NCBI RefSeq assembly: GCF_007004725.1
Contig: NZ_ML660161.1
Location: 297,122 to 361,121 of the forward strand
Source: Aliikangiella coralliicola
GTDB lineage: Bacteria; Pseudomonadota; Gammaproteobacteria; Enterobacterales; Kangiellaceae
DNA length: 64,000 nt
Direction of reading: 5' to 3'
Below are positions 17,543-27,011 of the stretch, piece after piece; positions within the stretch are counted from its first letter, which is position 1, and every line of letters starts with the position of its first letter. The notes under the pieces were generated by a model. It was not told the origin of the DNA. It was given only the letters and a program-made list of their open reading frames with translations, and did not search any database. The translations under genes and the position numbers were made by a program.

Positions 17543-18139
17543 TTATTTTTCTATATTTCGTCGATCAATATTTTGCGGGCTGATATATTCTTGATCTTCC
17601 ACTGCGGCAGATTGAAACCGATGAGTTGCCGGGTCTTCGCATTTTTTACCAGTTTTTGTCCAGAGTGTATTTGCAAATCCAACACTCCAGCCAAGTGCTG
17701 CGTTTTCAATCCATTCGTACCAATGTCCTGCGCCTTGCTCTAATAATTTAGAGTTTGCCGCGTTTTCTTGAGTGGTTAATTGCCAGGTCATCCCATCATG
17801 TCCTACTTCATTCCAGAAATCTCCGTGCATGCTAATTTGATCGCCTTCCTGTGTGGCACGCCCGTTCCAGTTAAAATAAGAATTGGAATACCACTCATAA
17901 CTGTCATGAGTGCCTACGGTGCCAACATAACGAAAGCAAATGGTTTGCCTGGCCATATATCGATGAGTTGGGCTTCTATCGTTGTATGCTCTGACTTCCC
18001 ATTCATGCCAGGTTGCGCCAACCGGAGCGCCGGTAGTTAATCCAGGTGTGTGCGGGGGGACTGCAAGTACACTAAATGAAATTAAACTAACGCCGAATAA
18101 AGCTGTGAGAAATAACACTTTTGAAAAATGAGTTTTCAT
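17543..18139 (-). CDS. Hypothetical secreted protein
   Basis: A 198-residue exported protein. The start is ATG 18139 (MKTHFSKVLFLTALFGVSLISFSVLA, a signal peptide cut near AVPP), with GGACT upstream as ribosome site; the longer frame to 18286 reads through a non-signal region. The mature part is rich in Trp, Tyr and Gly (WHEWEVRAYN, DSYEWYSNSYFNWNGRATQEGDQISMHG, GHWYEWIENAALGWSVGF) and has two cysteines (TICFRY, KKCEDP). I do not recognise the family. It is convergent with the SDR gene and separated from it by the terminator at 17420. Confidence 0.65.
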   Translation of the reverse strand: MKTHFSKVLFLTALFGVSLISFSVLAVPPHTPGLTTGAPVGATWHEWEVRAYNDRSPTHRYMARQTICFRYVGTVGTHDSYEWYSNSYFNWNGRATQEGDQISMHGDFWNEVGHDGMTWQLTTQENAANSKLLEQGAGHWYEWIENAALGWSVGFANTLWTKTGKKCEDPATHRFQSAAVEDQEYISPQNIDRRNIEK

Positions 18140-18563
18140 ACCAATTAGTCCTTTATAAAATTGATTTTGGTAATCTGTTACCGCAACGAAAACCAACAGA
18201 TTGAGTTTTACTGCTACTGTTTTGCGTCCACTTTTGGTAGAAAATACAGCCGAAACTTTTCGATAAAAAGTCGACACATTATTCAATATTATGGGTTGGT
18301 TTAAATCAATCCTAGAAATGAGATGCTCCGTTTTTTATCTCAAAATTTAGTTCTATCCCATGGCTTCATTTCTGTCGCTTAGACGTATGAAAGACTATTT
18401 TTGTCAATGGAGTGGGGGGGTAATATTACTCTGAGTACAATATGTCCATATTTTTGGGAGCGTTAATTAGAATCATCTTGGTTGCAAATTTTCAAAGGGC
18501 TAGTGCTGAGGAAACTATGGTATGATCCAGCCAGTTTTAATGACTATCTCAGAGTTTGATTAA
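18140..18563. other. Intergenic region upstream of hldE
   Basis: About 420 bases without a supported gene, between the start of a minus-strand gene and hldE. It contains a G-run at 18413-18420. A TGGTATGAT element at 18518-18526 looks like an extended -10 box and may be the hldE promoter. No hairpin stands out. Confidence 0.4.
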
Positions 18564-19997
18564 ATGAAAATATCTCTGCCTGCTTTTGATAATGCGAATG
18601 TTCTGGTTGTTGGCGATCTGATGCTGGATCGCTACTGGCACGGGGGAAGCTCACGTATTTCTCCAGAAGCGCCTGTTCAGGTTGTGAATGTCGGTCAAAT
18701 TGAAGAACGGCCTGGCGGAGCAGGAAACGTCGCACTTAATATTGCCAGTTTAGGCAGCGCGGTTACGCTAGTTGGAATTACTGGAAATGACGAAGCCGCT
18801 GATAGTTTGCAGACACGGTTAACTGCTGCCAATGTAACTTGTGATTTTGAGCGAGTTAATGATGTACCGACCATTACCAAGCTGCGTGTTATCAGTCGCC
18901 AGCAACAATTGATCCGCCTTGATTTTGAAGAGAGTTTGCAAGGAAAAGGTAACAGCGGTCTGAGTGAGAAAATGACAAAGCATGTTAACGGTTGCGGTGC
19001 CATCATTTTGTCAGACTATGCCAAAGGTACGCTAGATAACGTGCAGGCGTTGATTAAAATTGCTAATGATAATCAGATACCAGTGTTGGTTGATCCAAAA
19101 GGCACTGACTTTGTCCGCTACCGGGGGGCAACTCTTGTCACGCCTAACTTGCATGAGTTTGAGGCGATAGTCGGCGAGTGCAGCGACGAGCAAACTCTGG
19201 TTGAAAAAGGCCTTCAGTTACTCGAGCAATACGATTGGAAAGCTTTGTTAGTCACCCGTGGTGAACATGGCATGACTTTACTCAGAAAAGAGCAGCCGGA
19301 ACTTCATTTACCTGCACTCAGCCGTGAAGTATTTGATGTGACCGGTGCCGGTGACACTGTGATTGCGACACTGGCCAGCGCCTTGGCTGCGGGTAGTCCA
19401 CTAGAGGAAGCGGTCGCACTGTCCAATATAGCCGCCGGTATTGTGGTGGTTAAGCTGGGAACGGCAACCGTCAGCGCGCACGAATTACGACGCAAACTAC
19501 GCACCGCAGGCGATTCTGGTACTGGCGTGATGACTGCTCAACAATTACAAATTGCAGTTGAGGAAGCCCAGGCCCACGGGGAAAAGATTGTGATGACCAA
19601 TGGCTGTTTTGATATTTTACATGCGGGTCATGTGGCTTACTTAAAGCAAGCCAAAGCGCTTGGTCATCGTCTCATTGTTGCTGTGAATGATGACGACTCA
19701 GTACGACGATTAAAGGGAGATGGTCGCCCAGTTAACCCTTGCGAACGACGCATGTCAGTGCTGGCAGCATTGGGATCGGTTGATTGGGTGGTATCTTTTG
19801 ATGAGGATACACCGCGAAACCTGATTACTGAAATAATGCCCGATGTGTTGGTTAAAGGCGGGGATTATAAAGTTGAGCAAATTGCAGGGGCGAAAGAAGT
19901 TCTTGAAAACGGTGGCCAAGTTGAAATTTTACAATTTGTTGATGGTGTTTCCACCACCGGAATAATCGAGTCGATTAATCAGAAAAATAACGAGTAA
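18564..19997 (+). CDS. hldE: Bifunctional heptose-7-phosphate kinase / heptose-1-phosphate adenylyltransferase
   Basis: HldE makes ADP-heptose for the inner core of lipopolysaccharide in the cytoplasm. The 477-residue protein has the two expected parts. Residues 1 to about 315 are a ribokinase-like kinase ([34 protein letters not shown] with the catalytic Asp). Residues about 340-477 are a nucleotidyltransferase ([16 protein letters not shown] with Hx[14 protein letters not shown]). Length and motifs match the gammaproteobacterial enzyme. It heads a short cluster; the DUF423 gene starts 30 bases later. Its presence supports a Gram-negative with a heptose-containing core. Confidence 0.98.
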   Translation: MKISLPAFDNANVLVVGDLMLDRYWHGGSSRISPEAPVQVVNVGQIEERPGGAGNVALNIASLGSAVTLVGITGNDEAADSLQTRLTAANVTCDFERVNDVPTITKLRVISRQQQLIRLDFEESLQGKGNSGLSEKMTKHVNGCGAIILSDYAKGTLDNVQALIKIANDNQIPVLVDPKGTDFVRYRGATLVTPNLHEFEAIVGECSDEQTLVEKGLQLLEQYDWKALLVTRGEHGMTLLRKEQPELHLPALSREVFDVTGAGDTVIATLASALAAGSPLEEAVALSNIAAGIVVVKLGTATVSAHELRRKLRTAGDSGTGVMTAQQLQIAVEEAQAHGEKIVMTNGCFDILHAGHVAYLKQAKALGHRLIVAVNDDDSVRRLKGDGRPVNPCERRMSVLAALGSVDWVVSFDEDTPRNLITEIMPDVLVKGGDYKVEQIAGAKEVLENGGQVEILQFVDGVSTTGIIESINQKNNE

Positions 19998-20027
19998 TCA
20001 AATCGCTAATTAAGATAGCCAGTTCAT

Positions 20028-20420
20028 ATGAATCAATCGATCAGCTACCGTTGGGTTTTTATAGTCGGGGCAGCATTTGCCATGTTGTCAGTTGTTTTCG
20101 GCGCTTTTTCTGCACACGCATTGAAATCGGTACTGGATGAAGGTGGGTTAAAATTGATTGATACCGCGGCAAGGTATCAAATGTACCACGCTCTTGCGTT
20201 ATTATTTTGCGGTGTCTTGCTTCAACTAAGGCTGTGTGCTGAATCGTGGATAAAAGTAGCTGCCTACTTATTTACCGCCGGGATTTTTTTATTTAGCGGT
20301 GCACTCTACCTGATAGCCCTGAGTAATATTAAGTGGTTTGGCGCGATAGCACCAATCGGCGGTACTGCATTTATTTCAGGATGGCTTGTTGTTATTATTG
20401 CAATCGCAAAATCAAAATGA
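20028..20420 (+). CDS. DUF423 family inner-membrane protein
   Basis: A 130-residue protein with four hydrophobic segments (WVFIVGAAFAMLSVVFGAFSAHAL, YHALALLFCGVLLQL, VAAYLFTAGIFLFSGALYLIAL, IAPIGGTAFISGWLVVIIAIA). GAFSAHAL and ARYQMYHALAL are hallmarks of DUF423 (the E. coli YgdD family). The molecular function of the family is not known. It follows hldE by 30 bases and may be co-transcribed. Confidence 0.9.
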   Translation: MNQSISYRWVFIVGAAFAMLSVVFGAFSAHALKSVLDEGGLKLIDTAARYQMYHALALLFCGVLLQLRLCAESWIKVAAYLFTAGIFLFSGALYLIALSNIKWFGAIAPIGGTAFISGWLVVIIAIAKSK

Positions 20421-20584
20421 CGGCTAGATAGTCTTTTTTGTTATGACTAAATAATTGCGGGGTGCTATCTGATTTTGGTAAAACTTGTACTATTCTTAGA
20501 GATATTCAATTTAGGATAAAGTGAATTTTAATGTTATCAATGGATACGCGTTAAGATTGACCGGGTTTTCAGGAGTATTAGAAA

Positions 20585-21724
20585 ATGCAGGTTTCCCAAT
20601 TTCACTTTCGCGATCAACAGTGGTTTCCGCAACTCCCAAAAAGCGACTATGCAGGGCTTCTACTCACCTTTGGCGATCGAGCGCTTATCCAGAATTCTGA
20701 ATTTTCACAGCAGCTTCGCAGTGCATTTCCAATCGCTGAAATCATCGGCTGTACCACCAGTGGAGAAATACTGGCGACTGAAGTTTACGACGACACTTTT
20801 GTCGTAACAGCGATTACGTTTGACAAGACACAAGTCGAGGTTTTAGACGGCAATGTTGCTGATTTTCAAAGAAGTTTTGATGCCGGATTGGCTTTGGCCG
20901 ATGCCTTACTGAAAGAAAATCTCAAGTATGTCCTGTTGTTATCTGACGGTCAGCTGGTTAATGGAACTGAGCTGGTCGATGGCGTGATACAAGCACTTCC
21001 AAAGAATGTTTTAGTGACCGGCGGGATGGCTGGCGACAGTGATAGATTTCAGGAAACGGTGGTTTGGCACAATGAATCCGTTGAGTCCGGAAAAATAGTG
21101 CTTTGTGGATTTTACGGCGACTCGATCCGCGTAGGGCATGGAACGTTAGGTGGTTGGGATACCTTTGGTCCCCAAAGAACGATAACAAAATCTCGTGGCA
21201 ATATTTTATACGAGTTGGATGGTCAGCCTGCATTGGATTTGTATAAGAGTTACCTTGGAGAGTTTTCTCAGCAACTTCCTTCGTCTGCGCTCAGGTTTCC
21301 ACTCAGTTTACAATTACCGGGAGAATCGGAAAGCGTTGTCAGAACCATTCTGAATATTGATGAAAAAGAAAAGTGTATGATTTTTGCTGGCGATATGCCC
21401 GAGGGAGCGTCCGCAAAATTAATGAAAGCGAATTTTGAAACATTGATCGATGGTGCAAATGGTGCTGCAAAAGATGCCGTTGCGTCCTTAAAAAGCGACT
21501 CGGCAAAAATAGCGTTACTCATTTCCTGTGTGGGACGAAGGCTCGTATTAAGTCAGCGTGTTTATGAAGAACTGGAAGCGGTGGCAGATGTGGTTGGCGA
21601 AGATTGTCCTTTTTGTGGGTTTTATTCTTATGGTGAAATTTCTCCTTTAGTTGAACACGCACAGTGCCGACTCCATAACCAGACCATGACAATTACAACC
21701 ATTAGTGAAGTACTAGATGCATAA
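20585..21724 (+). CDS. FIST-domain sensory protein
   Basis: A 379-residue cytoplasmic protein with FIST N and FIST C domains. FIST N spans about 20-200 (EIIGCTTSGEI, LLLSDGQLVNGTELVDGV, TGGMAGDSDRF, SIRVGHGTLGGWDTFGP). FIST C spans about 225-365 (ILYELDGQPALDLYKSYLGE, ALLISCVGRRLVL, CPFCGFYSYGEISPL). FIST proteins are proposed small-molecule, perhaps amino acid, sensors linked to signal output. The stop overlaps the next gene, a GGDEF/EAL protein, by 8 bases. That makes a sensor-output pair for cyclic-di-GMP the most likely arrangement. The ribosome site AGGAGT is well placed. Confidence 0.9.
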   Translation: MQVSQFHFRDQQWFPQLPKSDYAGLLLTFGDRALIQNSEFSQQLRSAFPIAEIIGCTTSGEILATEVYDDTFVVTAITFDKTQVEVLDGNVADFQRSFDAGLALADALLKENLKYVLLLSDGQLVNGTELVDGVIQALPKNVLVTGGMAGDSDRFQETVVWHNESVESGKIVLCGFYGDSIRVGHGTLGGWDTFGPQRTITKSRGNILYELDGQPALDLYKSYLGEFSQQLPSSALRFPLSLQLPGESESVVRTILNIDEKEKCMIFAGDMPEGASAKLMKANFETLIDGANGAAKDAVASLKSDSAKIALLISCVGRRLVLSQRVYEELEAVADVVGEDCPFCGFYSYGEISPLVEHAQCRLHNQTMTITTISEVLDA

Positions 21725-23612
21725 GCTGCTTAAAAGGCAAATTAAGAGAAAATACCCGGTTGCAGAATTGCCGCAGGAACTTCAAGAATTAACGCAAGCA
21801 ATTAGTGATGCTTATAGTGATTTTGATAATGAGCGCACTTTGCTCGAAAGGTCACTAGAGTTAGTCTCCGATGAACTCAATCAACGCAATGCGGAATTGC
21901 GGAATCGATTGTTAGAACTTGAAGACACATTTCATCAACTCGGCAGCTCAATGGCAGTGCTTGACAGTATTTTTGATGCGACCGGCGAGGCGATATTTGC
22001 ATTCGATAACAATGGGCGTTTAATTCGGTTTAACCGGGCGGCACAATCCTTGTTAAGTTTACCCAAAGTCGGCGAAGTGTATGGAAATAGTAAGATTAAA
22101 TTATTGTTGTATAAATTACTGAAAGAGCCTGCTAATTTTTTTTTCGAACTCAGAAAACTGAATGCGAATCCTACCACTAATTTATTTGGTGTCGTTGCGC
22201 TAAAAGATCAACAACTATTTGAGTATCACTCTTCGCCGCAATTATCTAACGACCAATTAGTTGGCCGAGTCTGGTGCTTTCGCAATGTAACGCAACTAAA
22301 AGAAAATGAGGCGACCATACAGTTCCAGGCATTTCATGATGCGTTAACGCAATTACCTAATCGGGTGTTGATGCTGGACAGAATTAATCATGCGATAGCG
22401 TTAAGTCGGAGAACCAATGACCTGGTCGCGATTTTGTTTCTCGATCTCGATCACTTCAAAAAGGTCAATGATACTGCAGGGCACCAGTTAGGTGACGAAC
22501 TGTTGATAGAAGTCTCAAGGAGAATAAAAAGTTGTTTAAGGGAATATGATACTTTAGCTCGATTTGGCGGTGACGAGTTTGTCGTTTTGCTGGAAAATAT
22601 CAAGTCGCATCAGTTTGCCTCGCAAACTTGTCAGAGAATTATTCACCAGTTGAAAAAGCCCTTCGACCTTGAAGGACAGGTATTCCATATCTCCACCAGC
22701 ATTGGTGTCAGCATTTATCCACGAGACGACGATGAGCCGGAAGAACTAATACGTAAGGCTGATCTGGCGATGTATCACGCGAAAGAGAATGGGCGTAGTC
22801 ATTTTGAGTTTTTTGATAAGCCGCTAGAGAGAATGGCTCACTTTCAATTGGAGCTTGAGAATAAGTTGCGAGCTGCGATAAAAAAACATGAGCTTTCCGT
22901 GTATTACCAACCACAGGTTGATATTCGCGAATTTAAGGTTAGACGAGTTGAAGCTTTGCTTCGCTGGTTTCCTGAGGATGGTAAACCTGTACCGCCCTCA
23001 GATTTTATTCCTGTGGCAGAGAGAGCCCATCTCATAGGGAAAATTGGTTACTGGGTGTTGGAGCAAGCGTGTCTTCAGGTCAAAGAGTGGCAAAGCGTCG
23101 GGATTGAAAATATCAGAGTCGCGGTTAATCTGTCGGCGCAACAATTCGTTGGCAAAAAGTTGGTTGAGGATGTGAAGGAACTGATAAAAAAATATGGAAT
23201 TGAAGGTCGGCTGCTGGAGTTTGAAATTACCGAATCTATTTTGCTGGAAGACCTGGAAAACGTCAAAGAGGTGCTACTAGAATTGCGAAAAATGGATATT
23301 ACCGTTGCCATTGATGATTTTGGAACCGGGTATTCATCTTTAAAATATTTGCAAAAGCTTCCTATTGATAGCCTCAAAATCGATCGTTCTTTTATCCGCG
23401 AACTTGCAGAAAACCCGAACAACAAATCAATAGTCAATACGATTATTTCTTTAGGTCATAATTTGAATTTGAGTGTTGTAGCCGAAGGTGTTGAAGATAA
23501 AAAAATGGTGGCTTTTTTGTGTGAAAGACAATGCGATTTTATTCAGGGATACTATTTTTACAAACCGATGCCGGTCGAGGAAGTCACTAAGATTCTAGCC
23601 CAAGAAAGTTAG
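21717..23612 (+). CDS. PAS-GGDEF-EAL cyclic-di-GMP signalling protein
   Basis: A 631-residue protein with an N-terminal coiled coil (1-70), a PAS-like domain (about 75-200), GGDEF (about 205-370) and EAL (about 385-631). The GGDEF site is intact (GGDEF at 284-288) and an allosteric RxxD I-site (Arg275-Asp278) lies 5 residues before it. The EAL half has EALLRW (Glu412), NLSAQQF, EITES, DDFGTGYSSL and VVAEGVE, so phosphodiesterase activity is also likely. Which activity dominates cannot be told. It has no membrane segment; the FIST protein encoded just upstream probably supplies the input. Confidence 0.95.
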   Translation: MHKLLKRQIKRKYPVAELPQELQELTQAISDAYSDFDNERTLLERSLELVSDELNQRNAELRNRLLELEDTFHQLGSSMAVLDSIFDATGEAIFAFDNNGRLIRFNRAAQSLLSLPKVGEVYGNSKIKLLLYKLLKEPANFFFELRKLNANPTTNLFGVVALKDQQLFEYHSSPQLSNDQLVGRVWCFRNVTQLKENEATIQFQAFHDALTQLPNRVLMLDRINHAIALSRRTNDLVAILFLDLDHFKKVNDTAGHQLGDELLIEVSRRIKSCLREYDTLARFGGDEFVVLLENIKSHQFASQTCQRIIHQLKKPFDLEGQVFHISTSIGVSIYPRDDDEPEELIRKADLAMYHAKENGRSHFEFFDKPLERMAHFQLELENKLRAAIKKHELSVYYQPQVDIREFKVRRVEALLRWFPEDGKPVPPSDFIPVAERAHLIGKIGYWVLEQACLQVKEWQSVGIENIRVAVNLSAQQFVGKKLVEDVKELIKKYGIEGRLLEFEITESILLEDLENVKEVLLELRKMDITVAIDDFGTGYSSLKYLQKLPIDSLKIDRSFIRELAENPNNKSIVNTIISLGHNLNLSVVAEGVEDKKMVAFLCERQCDFIQGYYFYKPMPVEEVTKILAQES

Positions 23613-23839
23613 TTTTGATAATGTCTGAATCCTATCTCGCCAACCAGCTCAGTATTCGTTTTAATGTGCGTCTAAACCTTTGGGATAACTCTCGGCTTTG
23701 CTTGAGATGACGAGTGTTTAGGGTGACCTCTTCGTGATATCATCAATGCTGATAATGTGTTTAGTTTAATTCTCGCCGATTTACAGACTATCGCGATTTA
23801 TTGAGCTTGTTCTCTATTTTTTAATTAATACGATCAATT

Positions 23840-24025
23840 ATGTCTCAAGCTAAAAATCAATTAATCAACATTCTTGGCTGGTGTTTACTAATCTGCGGAC
23901 TGGTACTTTATGTTGTCCCTCTATTCTATGAAATAACAGGATATTATTCGGGGCTAATTGCGTTCGGGTTGATTTTTATTGGTATCAGCTTGTTAAAATA
24001 TCGAAAGGACCAGATAGGAAAATAG
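23840..24025 (+). CDS. Small membrane protein, two helices
   Basis: A 61-residue protein with two hydrophobic helices (ILGWCLLICGLVLYVVPLFY and YYSGLIAFGLIFIGISLL) and a basic tail (KYRKDQIGK). No family is recognised. There is no strong ribosome site before ATG 23840, so the gene is possible rather than certain. Confidence 0.45.
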   Translation: MSQAKNQLINILGWCLLICGLVLYVVPLFYEITGYYSGLIAFGLIFIGISLLKYRKDQIGK

Positions 24026-24138
24026 CGCAGCGATCAGGCGATAAACCCTACAATAAAACTTCCTCAACTGTGAATATAAATATTGCTATCGACAGACTTG
24101 CTGGGATAGAGTTTGATTAGTCAAACTGGTTTAACTGG

Positions 24139-24170
24139 CTGTGTTTCTTTTGTTCTGATTTGAAACACAG
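24139..24170 (+). promoter_or_regulatory. Hairpin in the selD leader
   Basis: CTGTGTTTC (24139-24147) and GAAACACAG (24162-24170) form a perfect 9-pair stem with a 14-base loop, 53 bases before the selD start. No T-run follows, so it is more likely a 5' leader structure than a terminator. Its role is unknown. Confidence 0.4.
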
Positions 24171-24222
24171 GCTAATGAGTTTTCCATAATCATTACTGAA
24201 TACCGAGAGTGACATTCTAATC

Positions 24223-25254
24223 ATGAGCGTGAAACTGACCGAATATAGCCACGGTGCAGGCTGTGGTTGCAAAATTGCACCAGCCGTTTTAAAGCAAATC
24301 CTGACGTCTGAAACAGAAATTTTTCAGCATCCGCAGTTGCTGGTAGGAAATGAAACCAGCGACGATGCGGCAGTATTTGATCTTGGTAATGGCACATCTG
24401 TTATCAGCACAACTGATTTTTTCATGCCGATTGTTGATGACCCGCATACCTTTGGACGCATTGCAGCAACTAATGCGATTAGCGATATTTATGCCATGGG
24501 TGGAAAGCCGATTATGGCAATAGCGATATTAGGATGGCCGGTGGATAAACTAACGCCGGATATCGCGCAAAAAGTGGTTGATGGCGGACGTTTTGCCTGT
24601 AAAGAGGCGGGGATCAGTTTGGCAGGGGGTCACAGTATTGATAGCCCGGAACCTATTTTTGGTTTAGCAGTTACCGGTGTTGTTGATACGGCTAAAATTT
24701 TGCGAAATTCAACTGCTGCTGTTGGGAGCGAGTTGTTTTTAACTAAACCGCTTGGCGTTGGGATTGTTTCCACGGCGCAGAAAAAGAAATGTCTACAACC
24801 TGCTGATGTGGGTCTGGCTGAGCGTTACATGTGTGAACTTAATAAAGCGGGAGAGTCATTTTCTCAAATTGACGGGGTTCAGGCGATGACCGATGTAACT
24901 GGTTTTGGTCTGTTTGGTCATTTACTCGAAATTTGTAAAGGAAGTGGCGTATCCGCTGAAGTCAATTTTAGAAAGGTTCCAGTGATTGCCGAGGCCGAAA
25001 AATATCGACTAGAAGGCGCTATTCCCGGCGGTACTTTTCGAAATTTTGAAAGCTACCGGGCTGATATTGCTAAGTTGACAGACCGTCAAATGCACTATGG
25101 TTGTGATCCTCAGACCAGCGGTGGACTGTTAGTCGCAGTTGCTGCAGAAGCGGTTGGTGAATTTATTGAGCACGCCAAAACTAACGGGTTGGAGTTGTCC
25201 AGTTTCGGCAAATTGATTGAACCTGCTGAAAAACTGATTTTGGTTAGCGATTAG
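24223..25254 (+). CDS. selD: Selenide, water dikinase
   Basis: SelD uses ATP to turn selenide into selenophosphate, the selenium donor for tRNA 2-selenouridine and for selenocysteine. The 343-residue protein has the active-site loop [10 protein letters not shown] with Cys14 and Lys17 (a Cys, not Sec, form), DDAAVFDLG for metal binding, [25 protein letters not shown] and [12 protein letters not shown]. selU follows 22 bases later, so here selenophosphate is probably used for tRNA modification. No selA/selB is seen in the window. Confidence 0.97.
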   Translation: MSVKLTEYSHGAGCGCKIAPAVLKQILTSETEIFQHPQLLVGNETSDDAAVFDLGNGTSVISTTDFFMPIVDDPHTFGRIAATNAISDIYAMGGKPIMAIAILGWPVDKLTPDIAQKVVDGGRFACKEAGISLAGGHSIDSPEPIFGLAVTGVVDTAKILRNSTAAVGSELFLTKPLGVGIVSTAQKKKCLQPADVGLAERYMCELNKAGESFSQIDGVQAMTDVTGFGLFGHLLEICKGSGVSAEVNFRKVPVIAEAEKYRLEGAIPGGTFRNFESYRADIAKLTDRQMHYGCDPQTSGGLLVAVAAEAVGEFIEHAKTNGLELSSFGKLIEPAEKLILVSD

Positions 25255-25276
25255 AAACGAGGAATAAGGAACCGGG

Positions 25277-26365
25277 ATGCGAGCCGATACTGCTGATTAT
25301 CGAGAAATATTTCTTTCCGGCGCGCCTTTGATTGATTTGAGAGCGCCGTGTGAATTTTTGCAGGGCTCTTTTAGGGGAGCGGTTAATTTACCGCTGATGA
25401 GTGATGAAGAAAGAAGCCAGGTGGGAACCTGCTATAAACAAAATGGTCAGCAAGCTGCGATTGAGCTGGGTCATCAATTAGTTAGTGGGGAAGTTCGGCA
25501 AACCCGAATTGAAGCTTGGCGAAAATTTGCAGAACAAAATTCGAGAAATGGATACATGTTCTGTTTTCGAGGCGGTTTAAGATCTCAAACCGTGCAGGCC
25601 TGGCTGGCGCAAGCGCAGGTGGATTTGCCCCTGATTAAAGGTGGATATAAAGCGATGCGTCGATTTTTAATCGATGAAACGGTCAGATTTTCTCAGCAGA
25701 TGTCTTTTTATTTATTGTCGGGATTAACTGGATCAGCTAAAACCACTTTAATTGAAACCTTGACTAATTCAGTTAATCTCGAGGCGTTAGCGAATCATCG
25801 TGGTTCAAGTTTCGGAAAACAGCTCACACCTCAGCCAACTCAGATTGATTTTGAAAATGAACTGGCGATTCAACTGTTAAAACTTGAACAAGGCGCATTG
25901 TCACCGGTTATTTTAGAAGATGAGTCAAGACTTATTGGATCGCGCTCAATTCCCATCGAGCTACATCAGGCAATGGGTAAAGCGCCCATTGTTATCTTGC
26001 AGGAGTCACTAGACAAGCGCGTTGACAATATTCTCAATGAGTATGTCATTGATATGTATCACGGTTTTTGCGAGCTGCCGGAAGTTGACCCGGTGGAGGC
26101 TTTCAAAGGCTATTTGCTAGGCGCTATCGACAAAATTCGCAAACGGCTGGGTGGGGAACTCTATGGGCAATTGCAAACGACAATTTTGAAGGCGATCGAT
26201 TATCAACAATCTCGGCAGCGTTTTGATATTCATTGTGATTGGATCCGGCCTCTATTAGATAACTACTATGATCCTATGTATCGTTATCAGTTGAGTAAAA
26301 AGCGAGAGAGAATTGTATTTCAGGGAAAAGGCGATCAGGTAAAGGAATTTATCGAATCCCTCTAA
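25277..26365 (+). CDS. selU: tRNA 2-selenouridine synthase
   Basis: SelU (MnmH, YbbB) replaces sulfur by selenium at the wobble 2-thiouridine of certain tRNAs, in two steps via a geranylated intermediate. The 362-residue protein has an N-terminal rhodanese domain with the catalytic Cys96 in FCFRGGLRSQ and a P-loop domain with GLTGSAKTT (149-157), followed by LEDESRLIGSRSIP. Length fits the family. It forms a two-gene unit with selD. The start ATG 25277 follows GGAACCGGG. Downstream lies a 640-base gap containing hairpins and an RNA candidate. Confidence 0.95.
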   Translation: MRADTADYREIFLSGAPLIDLRAPCEFLQGSFRGAVNLPLMSDEERSQVGTCYKQNGQQAAIELGHQLVSGEVRQTRIEAWRKFAEQNSRNGYMFCFRGGLRSQTVQAWLAQAQVDLPLIKGGYKAMRRFLIDETVRFSQQMSFYLLSGLTGSAKTTLIETLTNSVNLEALANHRGSSFGKQLTPQPTQIDFENELAIQLLKLEQGALSPVILEDESRLIGSRSIPIELHQAMGKAPIVILQESLDKRVDNILNEYVIDMYHGFCELPEVDPVEAFKGYLLGAIDKIRKRLGGELYGQLQTTILKAIDYQQSRQRFDIHCDWIRPLLDNYYDPMYRYQLSKKRERIVFQGKGDQVKEFIESL

Positions 26366-26445
26366 TGTGCTTTTGTCGAGTCCCAAATAGTCGGTTATAT
26401 CGATTTTTATCCTAATTAGAGATTTTTGATTGTGCTTTTTATCTC

Positions 26446-26519
26446 TGTAGGAGAATTTTGATTGAGTTTTATCCCATTTTCCAAAACTCAGGTTTATTTC
26501 TTGTGCGACATCTCCTACA
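26446..26519. repeat. Nested inverted repeats downstream of selU
   Basis: The outer arms TGTAGGAGA (26446-26454) and TCTCCTACA (26511-26519) are perfect. Inside them TGAGTTTT (26463-26470) and AAAACTCA (26483-26490) form a second perfect pair. Together they make a two-storey stem of about 74 bases. It could be a small mobile repeat or a transcript-end structure. Confidence 0.5.
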
Positions 26520-26656
26520 TACTTTGTGAGTAATATCTGCCTTCTTCCGCGGTAATTGTCACTTCGTTATCGGAGATATTTACTGAAGGTATTTAGTTCA
26601 TTTTCTAAGGTAATGATTTTGTTAAATTTTATTTCAGGGCGAAATATAGTGAGACA

Positions 26657-26873
26657 AAAAGGGTAAAAAAAGTTGGTAAATACCGGCTTGTCAAAAGTTC
26701 TAATGAGCGTAATCTATCAATCAAGCGTTACGGATGACGTCGGAATAGAAGGATTAACGGGACAGGATCCTCGTATCAAGGAGTAGATTATCAAGGACGT
26801 AGCAGGGAGCAATTCTTTCATTGGATGAGAGAAAAAGCATATGAGGGCGACTTCGGTCGCCCTCTTCTGTTTT
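26657..26873 (+). ncRNA. Candidate Csr/Rsm-type regulatory RNA (sponge for CsrA/RsmA)
   Basis: A non-coding stretch with nine GGA triplets in about 95 bases (26732, 26742, 26751, 26760, 26765, 26780, 26795, 26806, 26823), several as AGGA or GGGA in short hairpin loops or single strands, for example around the palindromes GACGTC and AGGATCCT. It ends in a very strong intrinsic terminator (26843-26873). This is the design of CsrB, RsmY and RsmZ RNAs, which titrate the CsrA translational repressor. No reading frame runs through it. The 5' end is uncertain: it assumes a TATAGT box at 26645-26650. I did not find a clear GacA/UvrY box. A covariance search with CsrB/RsmY/RsmZ models would decide. 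Confidence 0.7.
26843..26873 (+). terminator. Strong intrinsic terminator of the RNA candidate
   Basis: GAGGGCGAC (26843-26851) and GTCGCCCTC (26856-26864) form a perfect 9-pair stem closed by a stable TTCG loop, followed by TTCTGTTTT. It faces plus-strand transcripts arriving from the GGA-rich region. Confidence 0.93.
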
Positions 26874-27011
26874 GCAGCCAAATCCAACTTTCCACCAAGT
26901 TGTCTTGTATCAAATAAGTATTAATTTACCGCCTTTCCTCTTCGTAAAACCATCGATTTATTTTTAAGTTTTGGGTTAAAATAACGCCAATTTAACAATC
27001 TCGGTGTGACA

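Noticed and set aside
24223-25254. Selenocysteine-containing SelD
   Set aside because: The active site is CGCK with Cys codons; no in-frame TGA and no SECIS-like hairpin behind it.
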